A DNA stretch of 64,000 bases from Candidatus Helarchaeota archaeon (GTDB taxonomy: Archaea > Asgardarchaeota > Lokiarchaeia > Helarchaeales > RDOG01), in contig JAHPZH010000002.1 of assembly GCA_019058315.1 (NCBI GenBank), forward strand, positions 682,001-746,000, written 5' to 3'. Below the pieces are notes generated by a model. The model was not told the DNA's origin and did not search any database. It saw only the letters and a list, made by a program, of their open reading frames with translations. The translations under genes were made by a program, and so were the position numbers. Below are positions 53,905-62,712 of this stretch, piece by piece; the stretch's first letter is position 1, and every line of letters begins with the position of its first letter.

Positions 53905-56472
53905 ATGAAAAAAAAACCGAATGATTATTTAATTAATGAACTTAAAAATGCGATTAACGACAAATATTTTTCTTATGCACTTAAATTATATTCGGAGCTA
54001 GATGATCAGTATTCAGAAAAGAGCCTTATGTTGAAAAAACGAATCTATGAAGGTTTTTTTGAAGAAACAAAGAAATTTATTAATTACAAATTAAACAATC
54101 GCATAAAAAAATATATTAAAAAGAAAAATTACAGGCTTTTAGAGCTCGAATTAAAAACCTTAGAAAAGAATTTAATTTATTTTCGAAGGGTACTTTCCAA
54201 ATTAGATCCAAACGAAAAAATAGCCAGAAGATTCAAATCTGATATTTATGCTTGGAAAAGGTTACATGATAATTACAATCAGTATGAAATTTATGTAATA
54301 GCTTCCATGGAGTATTATTGGCAAAAATATGAAAAATTAATAGAAAAAGCAAAACAAAAATTGAAAAAAAAGCAAGAAAAAAGAAGAAAAAAAGCAAAAA
54401 AGAATAAAAGTATAGATGAAGATACAAAACCAAAAGTTGAATTAATATTAGAAATGTATGAAGAAGATAATGAAGAAAATTATATTGAATACCTTCCTTT
54501 TTTAGGTGTCACATCAGTTAGACTTCGTGTATTGGTAAATGAATCTGTTAAGAAATTAATAATTAGACCAAAGATAAATACTCTTTTCCATGCAGAAAAC
54601 GTTGAATGGAGTAATTATATTTGTGGAATGAACAATGAAAATATCTATCACGATTTAAAAAAGGGTATGATTGCAATTTACGGTGGAGGGCGCAAAAAAG
54701 GATTTATTATGATTAACCCTCCAGCAGAATCATATGCATTTTTCTTCATAAGACATCATGATAAGACAATTAAAGAGCAATTGGATTATTCAATGACTTT
54801 TGAAGCAGTGGAGGAGATTTCTGAAAATGAAGAAGTCCTAATTTCTTCAATTAATATACAATTAAAATATCCTCAAGCAATAAGACCATATTATGAAATG
54901 GAACTTCCAGATGCTACAGGTCCTTATAATCCAATTCACGCTGTTTATAATTATAATCATAGAAAACACGGTATTTTAAAGAATGAATATAGAGAAATTA
55001 CTTTTATAGGCTCTCAAATTCCTGAATATTATCCTAGGTGGTATCCTCCTCAAAGAGTTAGATATTTTCCAATAAGGAATGAAAAAGTCTCTAACCTCGT
55101 TTTGCGTTCATATTCTGATGGCACCGCTAGAATACTCTATAATATCAATGGAAATTTGATTCAGATTGGTGAATTGAAAGGTGATTTGACTTCTGATGTT
55201 TTTAATGATCCCCTGCAAATGACCACTGCCGAAGTCTTTCGATTTTTTAGTGATGATTTCTTAGTCTTAAGAATCTGGTTCTGGTGGTTAGATAAAAGGA
55301 CAAATGCATCAATTTTCAAATTAAATCACGAAATGCCAGATTGTGAAAGGGTGGATTTTGTTATCGATTTAAGAGATCCAAGTGAAAGCAATCAAATGAT
55401 TCCATTCATAGCGACTGATGTACATTGGAAAGAATTTTGGTTAGATACACGAGAGATTGGAGGAAAAATTAGGGTAAAGTTTACACCAACAGGTCTCGAT
55501 TTATTTAATACCCAACAATTAGTTGCATATTTTTCTCATCATCAAGATGGAGTAATGCACCATCCACTTCCTGCTATTGTTCATGAGTTATTTTCTTGGA
55601 TTGGAGACAAAAAAACTTTCTATTGCGTTATTTGCGGAGAACGAACCACCTTACCTGATAACATCCCAATCGCCAAGGAATTGATTGAAGATTTAAGCGA
55701 AGAAGCCTGTCGTGAAAGGAATCGAAAATTAATCGAAGAAATGTCTGATATAATTTGCCCCGCCTGTGGTCAAGTAATTATGAACGAAGAAAAATTACAG
55801 TATATGTTTCTATTTGAGGATAATTCTAAATTTAAGAAACATTTAAAGAGAGATATCTTGAAAAAAGCCATAGCTTTAAAAATTGGCAGAAATCGAGTAA
55901 ACGGGGGAACTCAACCATTATCCCTAAAAAGACAAAATTGTCATGTCCCTACTCCGATGGATGGAATTACTTCAAAGGATTGGTGCTCTTCTACTGTTAT
56001 AAAACCATTATCTTTAAAGAGAATTACCTTTGTGAAAAAAGCTAAAGAAAGAATTAAAAAGATAGATATTGTTAATGTTAGCGATTTAGAAGCTCTTAAT
56101 CAAAAAGTTGCAATCCGATTAGCAAAAATTGGAATCGTTAAACTAAAAGACTTAATCCAGGCGAATTTAGATGATATCCTATCCAAAATTGATCTCTATG
56201 ACTTTACTAAAGAAGAAATTGATGATTTAAAATACAATCTACCTCGATGGCAACAAATGGCGGAACTATACCAAATAAAGGGTATTGGAAGTCAATATAG
56301 CGACTTATTGGTCGAGATTGGGGAAGATCTAAGCAGTCTTCGTAGAATATCCCTTGATCCTCTAGATCTCCTTGAAAAAATTGAGACATATAATGAAACC
56401 CATAATGATGTGAGACGCATACCTAGTATAAATGAAATTAAAAATTGGATTGCCCAATCAATGGCACTATAA
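53905..56472 (+). CDS. Large orphan protein with coiled coil, zinc-binding cysteines and C-terminal HhH, 855 aa
   Basis: Residues 1-180 are helical, ending in a very lysine-rich coil (KLKKKQEKRRKKAKKNKSID). Residues 190-560 form a beta-rich region with no match I know (YLPFLGVTSVRLRVLVNESV, FEAVEEISENEEVLISSINI). A zinc-ribbon-like pair of CxxC motifs lies at CVIC (about 574-577) and CPAC (about 618-621). The C-terminal 140 residues look like tandem helix-hairpin-helix repeats (LNQKVAIRLAKIGIVKLKDL, YQIKGIGSQYSDLLVEIGED), as in DUF4332-type proteins. The charge and HhH suggest nucleic-acid binding. No neighbour shows the function. Confidence 0.75.
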   Translation: MKKKPNDYLINELKNAINDKYFSYALKLYSELDDQYSEKSLMLKKRIYEGFFEETKKFINYKLNNRIKKYIKKKNYRLLELELKTLEKNLIYFRRVLSKLDPNEKIARRFKSDIYAWKRLHDNYNQYEIYVIASMEYYWQKYEKLIEKAKQKLKKKQEKRRKKAKKNKSIDEDTKPKVELILEMYEEDNEENYIEYLPFLGVTSVRLRVLVNESVKKLIIRPKINTLFHAENVEWSNYICGMNNENIYHDLKKGMIAIYGGGRKKGFIMINPPAESYAFFFIRHHDKTIKEQLDYSMTFEAVEEISENEEVLISSINIQLKYPQAIRPYYEMELPDATGPYNPIHAVYNYNHRKHGILKNEYREITFIGSQIPEYYPRWYPPQRVRYFPIRNEKVSNLVLRSYSDGTARILYNINGNLIQIGELKGDLTSDVFNDPLQMTTAEVFRFFSDDFLVLRIWFWWLDKRTNASIFKLNHEMPDCERVDFVIDLRDPSESNQMIPFIATDVHWKEFWLDTREIGGKIRVKFTPTGLDLFNTQQLVAYFSHHQDGVMHHPLPAIVHELFSWIGDKKTFYCVICGERTTLPDNIPIAKELIEDLSEEACRERNRKLIEEMSDIICPACGQVIMNEEKLQYMFLFEDNSKFKKHLKRDILKKAIALKIGRNRVNGGTQPLSLKRQNCHVPTPMDGITSKDWCSSTVIKPLSLKRITFVKKAKERIKKIDIVNVSDLEALNQKVAIRLAKIGIVKLKDLIQANLDDILSKIDLYDFTKEEIDDLKYNLPRWQQMAELYQIKGIGSQYSDLLVEIGEDLSSLRRISLDPLDLLEKIETYNETHNDVRRIPSINEIKNWIAQSMAL

Positions 56473-56595
56473 TCACTAAATGCTTAAAATATTCTAAATT
56501 ACAAAATTTCTCTTCTATTTTTTTCCAAAAAATATTATTTGGATAATCTTTATATTACTCAATAATCTTAAAAATCCAAAAAAATTACTTTATTC

Positions 56596-57522
56596 ATGGA
56601 TCTTAACTTAGCACAACCAATTGAAATTATGGATAAAGGTCTTTTTGATGAATTTTTAAAAAAATATCCTCCAGAAATTTCCGAAATGACCTTTACTAAC
56701 TTATTTATTTGGAGAGACTATTATAATTATTTATATATGGAGTATAATAATCATCTTTTGATTTTTTCAAAAGATTATTTAAAAAAACATAAAGAATCAA
56801 TCTCAAAAAATCCAGAAACTCTATTTTTTCTATATCCTGTAGGTCCAACCCCCATCCAAATAATAGTTGATTTATTTGAATTACTTGATAATATTGAAAT
56901 TCATAGAGTTCCTGAATCTTTAATCAACAAACTTGAAACAAGAGACGATATTAGCACTCTAAATATTAAATGGAAAGATGATCGGGATAATTGGGATTAT
57001 GTTTATGAGAAGGACAAACTAATCTCTTTATCTGGTAGGAAATTATACCAAAAAAGAAAATGGTTGAAAGTATTTCAGGAAAATAATGACTTTGAATTTT
57101 ATTTATGCTCGAACGAACGATTAGAAGATTGTAAGCACTTGCAAATAGAATGGTGTGATATGAATGAATGCAAAAAAAATCCAGATTTAGAAGAAGAACA
57201 CAAAGCAATAAATTATGCTAGAATAAATTATGAACAGTTAAAATTTAAGGGAGGAATTTTATATGTTAAGGGAAAACCCATTGCATATACAATGGGTGAA
57301 AATTTAAACCAAGATACTGCCGTCATTCATATAGAAAAAGCTCTTGCCGAATATCAAGGATCTTATCAAGCCATAAATAACCTATTTCTTAAATACTGTT
57401 GTGAAGCTGTAAAATTCGTCAATAGAGAACAAGATTTAGGGGATGCTGGTCTTAGACAAGCAAAAAGTTCCTATAATCCGCATCATATGGTAAAAAAAAG
57501 CATCATATATCGTGAAGCTTAA
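56596..57522 (+). CDS. DUF2156-like (GNAT-fold) protein, 308 aa
   Basis: The N-terminus (FDEFLKKYPPEISEMTFTNL, FIWRDYYNYLYME) is the characteristic opening of DUF2156 proteins, which share the aminoacyl-transferase GNAT fold with the MprF C-terminal domain. The second half has ECKKNPDLEEEHKAINYARI then GILYVKGKPIAYTMGENLNQ, and NREQDLGDAGLRQAKSSYNP near the end, the expected acyltransferase strand and active-site region. Stand-alone members probably transfer an acyl or aminoacyl group to lipids or small molecules; the substrate is unknown. It precedes the cyclophilin-like gene by 44 bp on the same strand. Confidence 0.8.
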   Translation: MDLNLAQPIEIMDKGLFDEFLKKYPPEISEMTFTNLFIWRDYYNYLYMEYNNHLLIFSKDYLKKHKESISKNPETLFFLYPVGPTPIQIIVDLFELLDNIEIHRVPESLINKLETRDDISTLNIKWKDDRDNWDYVYEKDKLISLSGRKLYQKRKWLKVFQENNDFEFYLCSNERLEDCKHLQIEWCDMNECKKNPDLEEEHKAINYARINYEQLKFKGGILYVKGKPIAYTMGENLNQDTAVIHIEKALAEYQGSYQAINNLFLKYCCEAVKFVNREQDLGDAGLRQAKSSYNPHHMVKKSIIYREA

Positions 57523-57566
57523 AAAAGAATAAAACCTCATTTTCATATTATTAATGAATTATTAAG

Positions 57567-57965
57567 ATGATAAAAATGAGTAAAAAGATTAAAATTATTA
57601 TTAAATCGGCCAATATTGAACTAAATGCTGAATTATTCGATACAGAAACTGCGAAAAAAGTTTGGGAAATTCTACCATTCACAAGTTCAATTAAAACTTG
57701 GGGTCAAGAAATCTATTATGATATTCCTATTTCTCCGAAATTATCCTTGGAATCAGATGCGAGGGCAGATATGGAAGTGGGTGAAATTGGTTATTGGGAT
57801 GTAGGTAATTGTATGTGTGTATTTTGGGGAAAGACACCTGCAAGTAGTGGAGATAAACCTGTTGCAGCAAGTCCTGTTAACGTTTTTGGAAAAGTATTAG
57901 ATGATGCGAAAATTCTGGACTCTGTGAGTGCTGGGCAAGAAATAATTGTCGAAAAAAATGAATAA
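57567..57965 (+). CDS. Cyclophilin-like fold protein (DUF369/Cyclophil_like type), 132 aa
   Basis: The order IIIKSANIELNAELFDTETA, VWEILPFTSSIKTWGQEIYY, SDARADMEVGEIGYWDVGNC, VFWGKTPAS and ASPVNVFGKVLDDAKIL is that of the small archaeal/bacterial cyclophilin-like family (TM1367-like). These proteins have the cyclophilin barrel but lack a clear prolyl-isomerase active site; their role is uncharacterised. Two possible ATGs lie near the start (57567 and 57576). The stop overlaps the likely start of the following Fe-S protein gene (ATGAATAA), so the two are translationally coupled. Confidence 0.8.
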   Translation: MIKMSKKIKIIIKSANIELNAELFDTETAKKVWEILPFTSSIKTWGQEIYYDIPISPKLSLESDARADMEVGEIGYWDVGNCMCVFWGKTPASSGDKPVAASPVNVFGKVLDDAKILDSVSAGQEIIVEKNE

Positions 57966-59067
57966 TTACCAAAAATTAAATAAAATGTCAAAATTAACCA
58001 TAAAAGAAATCGAGGAAGAACTAGATAAATGCACAAAGTGTAAATTATGTGAAGAAGTCTGTTCAATTTTTCTTTTTACTAAGAAATTTACCCCATATGA
58101 TAAATTAAAAGTTGTAAAAGAGATATTCCAAAATTCCCAAAAACCTGATAATTGGGAGACTGTTTTTCTATGTACTAAGTGTGAGGCATGTGATTATATT
58201 TGTCCAGAGAAGATCCCACTAACCAAAATCGTAGATGAGGGGAGAAAAACTTGTGTTGAAAAGTGGGGTATACAATATCCTAGACAAAAAGTTATAACTC
58301 AAAATATTCTTGACACCGGTAATCCCTTTGCAAATTCTGAATCAAGAACCGCTTGGCTTGACAAAGAATTAGCTAAAAAATCCAAAAATTTATTGCATCT
58401 TGGCTGTATGATTTCATATACAAATTCAAAAATGGGTAAAAGCATTATTAATGTTTTAGAAAAGCTGGGTGTTGACTTTACAATCTCTCCGGAAGAATTT
58501 TGTTGTGGTTATTTTGTTTATAATACAGGAAATCATAAAGTAGCTAAACAAATTATTGAAAGAAATAGTATTGAATTTAAAAAATATGAACAAATCATTA
58601 CCGCTTGTGCAGGATGTTATACGTTCATCAAGGAACATTATGATTTAAACAATCAATTAAAACATGTCATTGAAATAATTTTCGAAAAAATTCAAAATAA
58701 AAAGATTGATCCTAGTATAAAAAGAAAATTAGCTATTTTTCTGGATTCATGTCATCTCACAAGACCTCATGGAATCATTGAACCCCCTAGAGTAATTTTA
58801 GAAAAAATGGGATATGAACTTAAAGAATTTGATTTAACGAAAGAAAAAGGACTATGTTGTGGAGCAGATGGAGGAATGAGAATAATTAAAATAGATTTCG
58901 CCTTAGAGATGGGAAAAAATCGATTAGAAAAAGCTATTGAAAAAAGTAATACAATTTTCACATTATGCCCATTTTGTATTCATAATTTAAAAGAAGCAGC
59001 TCAAACTTTCGCTATTGATATTCAAATTAAAGATATTTTTGAAGAATTAGATAAAATTTTACCTTAA
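57958..59067 (+). CDS. HdrD/GlpC-like Fe-S oxidoreductase, 369 aa
   Basis: The N-terminus has two [4Fe-4S] motifs, CTKCKLCEEVCS and CTKCEACDYICP (about residues 25-80; the last cysteine of the first is followed by Ser instead of Pro). Two CCG domains follow: LGCMISYTN...EEFCCGYF...CAGCYTF, and DSCHLTRPHG...GLCCGADGG...LCPFCIHN. This is the plan of the catalytic HdrD subunit of heterodisulfide reductase and of GlpC-type proteins, which pass electrons to disulfides or quinones. The ATG at 57958 overlaps the cyclophilin-like stop; an ATG at 57985 is also possible. Its stop overlaps that of the convergent HdrB-like gene. Confidence 0.87.
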   Translation: MNNYQKLNKMSKLTIKEIEEELDKCTKCKLCEEVCSIFLFTKKFTPYDKLKVVKEIFQNSQKPDNWETVFLCTKCEACDYICPEKIPLTKIVDEGRKTCVEKWGIQYPRQKVITQNILDTGNPFANSESRTAWLDKELAKKSKNLLHLGCMISYTNSKMGKSIINVLEKLGVDFTISPEEFCCGYFVYNTGNHKVAKQIIERNSIEFKKYEQIITACAGCYTFIKEHYDLNNQLKHVIEIIFEKIQNKKIDPSIKRKLAIFLDSCHLTRPHGIIEPPRVILEKMGYELKEFDLTKEKGLCCGADGGMRIIKIDFALEMGKNRLEKAIEKSNTIFTLCPFCIHNLKEAAQTFAIDIQIKDIFEELDKILP

Positions 59068-59930
59068 ATTGGTTTTAAATAATTTTCAATTTTTTTTAAG
59101 ATTGCATCCTTCTCAACATTTCTTGAAAGTGCTACTTCCTCAAATGAAAATCCGAGACAAAGTCCAATGATTTGTGTTAAAAATAAGGATGGAATAATTT
59201 TTGTTCCAACAACTTTAGGATATATGCTATATACTAAATGACAATTTGGACATGAAGTAACGATAAAATCAGGTTTAATTTTATTTAATTCATCATATCT
59301 TTGACTAGCAAGCTCTTTTCCAATCGATTCATCAAAAGCCAACATAGTCCCTCCGCAGCATCTATCCATATATGAATAATCCACTAATTTAACTCCACAT
59401 AGATCTAAAAGATTCCCTATTAAATCAGGATTTTGATCGATATTTATCCTAGAGGGTCTAAAAATCATACATGGCTTTTGAATGGCGACTTTTAAATCTA
59501 GTTTGTATTTTATTTTTTCTTTTAACTTATTGTACATCTCAGGTTGATTCAGTAACTCAATTATATGCAGAATTGTTAATAATTTATCTTTCTTATATTC
59601 CAAACCGTTTTCCTTTAAAATCTGGTTAATTTTATTTAGCCTTTTTTCATTTTCTAGTGCAATTTGAGTCTTTTTTGTAATATACGTGCAACTTCCACAT
59701 AGTGTGATTAAATTATTTACATTATATTTTTGTGCGAGAGCCAAATTCCTGGCAGATAAAGCGTTAATCATTTCCTCGTTAAATGATTCGATTATCTGGG
59801 ATCCACAACATGCAAATTCACCTATATATTGATAATCTAACTCGAGTTTTTTCAAAATTAATTCCGCAGACTTTTCATATTCTGGGAATCTATAAGGAAT
59901 TAAACATCCACTAAAAAGACTATATTTCAT
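59064..59930 (-). CDS. HdrB-like CCG-domain protein, 288 aa
   Basis: Two CCG (cysteine-rich) domains: FSGCLIPYRFPEYE...GEFACCGSQ...LCGSCTYI, and KPCMIFRPSRI...DRCCGGTM...SCPNCHLVYS. In HdrB these bind the non-cubane [4Fe-4S] clusters that reduce the CoM-S-S-CoB disulfide; related proteins act on other thiols. Its ATG overlaps the stop of the HdrC-like gene (ATGA at 59927-59930), so the two are coupled as in hdrCB operons. The last codon overlaps the stop of the convergent HdrD-like gene. No HdrA is nearby, so the electron donor is unknown. Confidence 0.88.
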   Translation of the reverse strand: MKYSLFSGCLIPYRFPEYEKSAELILKKLELDYQYIGEFACCGSQIIESFNEEMINALSARNLALAQKYNVNNLITLCGSCTYITKKTQIALENEKRLNKINQILKENGLEYKKDKLLTILHIIELLNQPEMYNKLKEKIKYKLDLKVAIQKPCMIFRPSRINIDQNPDLIGNLLDLCGVKLVDYSYMDRCCGGTMLAFDESIGKELASQRYDELNKIKPDFIVTSCPNCHLVYSIYPKVVGTKIIPSLFLTQIIGLCLGFSFEEVALSRNVEKDAILKKIENYLKPI

Positions 59931-60334
59931 GTTTCAGCTTTGGCTCCTGATTCAGTTTTAGCTATAAGTTTTTTAATTTCGGATTTAATTTTCTCAAGAT
60001 CTAATTCTTTTAATCCAATTTTTTTACGAGTTAAATTCTGAATTTCATCCATAGGAAAAACAAAGCCAGTTTCTATTATATTATTATAATATTTTCTAAT
60101 TCTCTTAGGAAAATTCTGTAAATCAATTGCTTGTCGCTTCTTAAAAATCTCCTCCCGTACACTTAATTTATTTGGACAATTTTCCTCACATAGAAAACAT
60201 GAACAACAATTCCATAAGTCAAAGTCTTTATCAGTAAAAACCTCAAATGTTTCTAAATCATCTATAATTTCTGCTATTGGACAAACTTCTGTACAATTAC
60301 CACATTGTTCACATTTTTCAGACATGCTAATCAT
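59927..60334 (-). CDS. HdrC-like ferredoxin-type protein, 135 aa
   Basis: Two [4Fe-4S] motifs, CEQCGNCTEVCP (residues 8-19) and CCSCFLCEENCP (about 43-54), are followed by a helical tail (LSVREEIFKKRQAIDLQNFP). This matches HdrC, which passes electrons to HdrB. It overlaps hdrB by 4 nt. Two ATGs are three codons apart (60334 and 60325); neither has a strong Shine-Dalgarno. It is the first gene of the pair and follows the winged-helix-like gene on the same strand by 44 bp, so a longer transcript including the radical SAM gene is possible. Confidence 0.87.
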   Translation of the reverse strand: MISMSEKCEQCGNCTEVCPIAEIIDDLETFEVFTDKDFDLWNCCSCFLCEENCPNKLSVREEIFKKRQAIDLQNFPKRIRKYYNNIIETGFVFPMDEIQNLTRKKIGLKELDLEKIKSEIKKLIAKTESGAKAET

Positions 60335-60378
60335 CTAATAGAGAAAATGAGAATAAAAATAAAAAATAAATGGATTAA

Positions 60379-61425
60379 TTACGAAGCTAATTTTTCGTCA
60401 AGTTTTTTAATGAAATCTTTTTTCTTTCCACCCTCAAATTCGATTACATCTTCATCAATCTGAAATTCGAATTCATCTGCCCAATCTATTACTCGATCAA
60501 AAAGCTTTGATTCATCCATTCCGAGGATCTCTGCAATCTTTGCGATTTTCAATCTTTTAGAAACTTTTATCAGCTTTTTTAATTTATTAACTTTTTCATC
60601 ATCGATTTTTTCAGATATACCTTTTTTTTCTTTGACTTCTTCAACTGGTCCTTCTTTAGGTTCCATGAATTCGGTTGTAACATCACCAAAAGAAATCGCT
60701 GCCTCGTTTCCCCAATCATTTTTTGTAAAAACACGACCAATTTTTTTATCTACTTTTTGCACTGTAGCTTCTTGAAAACTTCCTACAAATGGAATGAATA
60801 CTTTATCTCCTTTTTTAACATCTGGACGAATTGGAAGTACATAACATTGTTCTTTTTTGTAGACTGCTATTTTACCAGCAAAACCAATTGTTAAAACTCT
60901 ATCTTCAGCAATATTAGTGGCGATTACTCGGCTGTAACTTCCACTCTCATCTTTCACTGCCACTACTCCCCCCACTTCCAACATGCCACCTTTCAATTTA
61001 TGGAATGTATTTGGTTCAAGCTTGTCTACTTCTTGAGCTATGCCAGCAGGATTATCATAATCCATATCTAAGTAAAGAACTTCCGGTTCCTTCGGAGAAC
61101 CACCAATTACAATAGCCCGTTCCATTCCGGAGCCTGATTGCCAAGTAGTCAGAATGATGTCTCCTTTTTCCACAGTTTCACCGCTTTTAATAGGAATTAT
61201 CATGGCGTTTGGAATTATGACTTCACTACCCGTCAACGTTTCAATCTTGGATTCGGCAGGTCCTGGTTCCCGCATCCATCCACCATAATATATTAAAGTA
61301 GTCGTCTCGTCTTTAAAAGCGTTTTCTATCCACTCTAGGGGTGGTGCAATTATATAGTCGCCTTCTTTAGCTGTAGTCTCCACTATTGGATAATCCCAAG
61401 GGATTTCACCTTTTTTTCTTCCCAT
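60379..61425 (-). CDS. Beta-domain protein with C-terminal winged-helix-like domain, 348 aa
   Basis: The N-terminal 230 residues are beta-rich with repeated turns (WDYPIVETTAKEGDYIIAPP, TTLIYYGGWMREPGPAESKI, KGDIILTTWQSGSGMERAIV) that I do not recognise. An acidic linker (FMEPKEGPVEEVKEKKGISE) leads to a C-terminal domain, LKKLIKVSKRLKIAKIAEIL then RVIDWADEFEFQIDEDVIEF, with the helix-helix-wing layout of PCI/winged-helix modules that I associate with Asgard proteins. The ATG at 61425 is preferred over a GTG three codons upstream. It lies between the radical SAM gene and hdrC-like gene, all on one strand. Confidence 0.65.
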   Translation of the reverse strand: MGRKKGEIPWDYPIVETTAKEGDYIIAPPLEWIENAFKDETTTLIYYGGWMREPGPAESKIETLTGSEVIIPNAMIIPIKSGETVEKGDIILTTWQSGSGMERAIVIGGSPKEPEVLYLDMDYDNPAGIAQEVDKLEPNTFHKLKGGMLEVGGVVAVKDESGSYSRVIATNIAEDRVLTIGFAGKIAVYKKEQCYVLPIRPDVKKGDKVFIPFVGSFQEATVQKVDKKIGRVFTKNDWGNEAAISFGDVTTEFMEPKEGPVEEVKEKKGISEKIDDEKVNKLKKLIKVSKRLKIAKIAEILGMDESKLFDRVIDWADEFEFQIDEDVIEFEGGKKKDFIKKLDEKLAS

Positions 61426-61515
61426 AAAAATCACATATTTTTATTTTTTAATTAAGTATCTTGTCACTTCTTATTAATTTTTATTCTTAAAAATAGCTGT
61501 TCGAATCTTTGGGAT

Positions 61516-62541
61516 TTATCCAATACCTTCCTTACCAACTACAGATAATAATATATCCAAATCTTGATTTGTTTTAACGAATTGTCCCATATTTCCAAGT
61601 TTAATTGTTTTTAATCCAGTTGCTTTTACAGTTGAGTACGCTTTTAACATCTCCATAAGATTTGGGGAGCGTCCATCTTTCATCTTATATATTGGAAAGA
61701 AGGCCAAAATAGTAAAAGGAATATTTTTATCCACTTCTGCAACTAATTTTGCAATTTTTTCTAACTCTTCGATCTCCACCCAATTCGGAATATATAGACT
61801 TAAAACTTCCAGTACAAAACCTCTATCAATAATTTCAGCAGGTGCTGCTAATACTGTTTTATTTGAAGTGCCACATAGCTTTTTGTAAATTTTGGGATCA
61901 TAAGCTTTTATATCTAGCCAATACGAATCAACTCCAGCACTTTGAAATCTATCCAGATTTTGTGGAGTCAGTCCAAATCCGTTTGTTTCTATTAGGATCC
62001 ACATCTTTTTACATTGCTCTTTTATCTTTTCAGAGACTTCTACATAAAAATCCGCTTTACAGGTGACATCTCCTCCAGTAAATGCCACTATATTTCTCGC
62101 AGGTCCCCAGCCTTGTGGACCAAATACAATTTTTTCCGGTTCTAATTTCTCAGGGCACAAATCTCCTCTTCTTCCCTCTAAAACGCATCTACCACAATGA
62201 TGACATAAATCTGCTGCCAAAATCATTAATGCTCTCTCCCTTGGTTCCCATACAGTAACAGTTTCCTCATAATCAGCAACTGCAGCAGCAATTAGATCAG
62301 TACTCATCCAAAATCCATTTTCGAACTGACTAAACTCATATGAATGGCATTTTAGACAATCATGGTTACAACCTGATTGATATATAGATAAATAATCCTC
62401 TGGACGTGAAAGATGATATGACTTAATCAATCTGTGCCATTGACCCTTTTCAAATTTTAACGTTGCTTGACATGCGGGTTTTTTAGTACCATCTTTTAAT
62501 GTAGTAAGGCACTTTCCCATCGTATAGCCTTGTTGAACCAT
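61516..62541 (-). CDS. Radical SAM protein, PFL-activase-like, with extra cysteine cluster, 341 aa
   Basis: The radical SAM motif is CNHDCLKC (C58, C62, C65), preceded by LSIYQSG. An inserted segment, LCHHCGRCVLEGRRGDLCP (C113, C116, C119, C129), resembles a ferredoxin-type auxiliary cluster as in glycyl-radical-enzyme activases. Downstream, AFTGGDVTCKADFYVEVSEK and ETNGFGLTPQNLDRFQSAGV fit the activase-like barrel (GGE is replaced by GGD). No glycyl-radical enzyme gene is in the window. It has a normal ATG start and is the first gene of the same-strand group leading into the HdrCB-like genes. Confidence 0.85.
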   Translation of the reverse strand: MVQQGYTMGKCLTTLKDGTKKPACQATLKFEKGQWHRLIKSYHLSRPEDYLSIYQSGCNHDCLKCHSYEFSQFENGFWMSTDLIAAAVADYEETVTVWEPRERALMILAADLCHHCGRCVLEGRRGDLCPEKLEPEKIVFGPQGWGPARNIVAFTGGDVTCKADFYVEVSEKIKEQCKKMWILIETNGFGLTPQNLDRFQSAGVDSYWLDIKAYDPKIYKKLCGTSNKTVLAAPAEIIDRGFVLEVLSLYIPNWVEIEELEKIAKLVAEVDKNIPFTILAFFPIYKMKDGRSPNLMEMLKAYSTVKATGLKTIKLGNMGQFVKTNQDLDILLSVVGKEGIG

Positions 62542-62712
62542 AGAACAATAAGAACTTGTAATTTTTTATTCACCAAAGCTCTTTTTCATTTAATCTTTTA
62601 TTTTTTCTATTATATTACTTTTACCAAACTCTCTCTATAATAAATATGTATCAAATTACGAGATCTTGGTGTATTAATATGTTTTTCATTAAAAAATATT
62701 GAGGTCCTCCAA

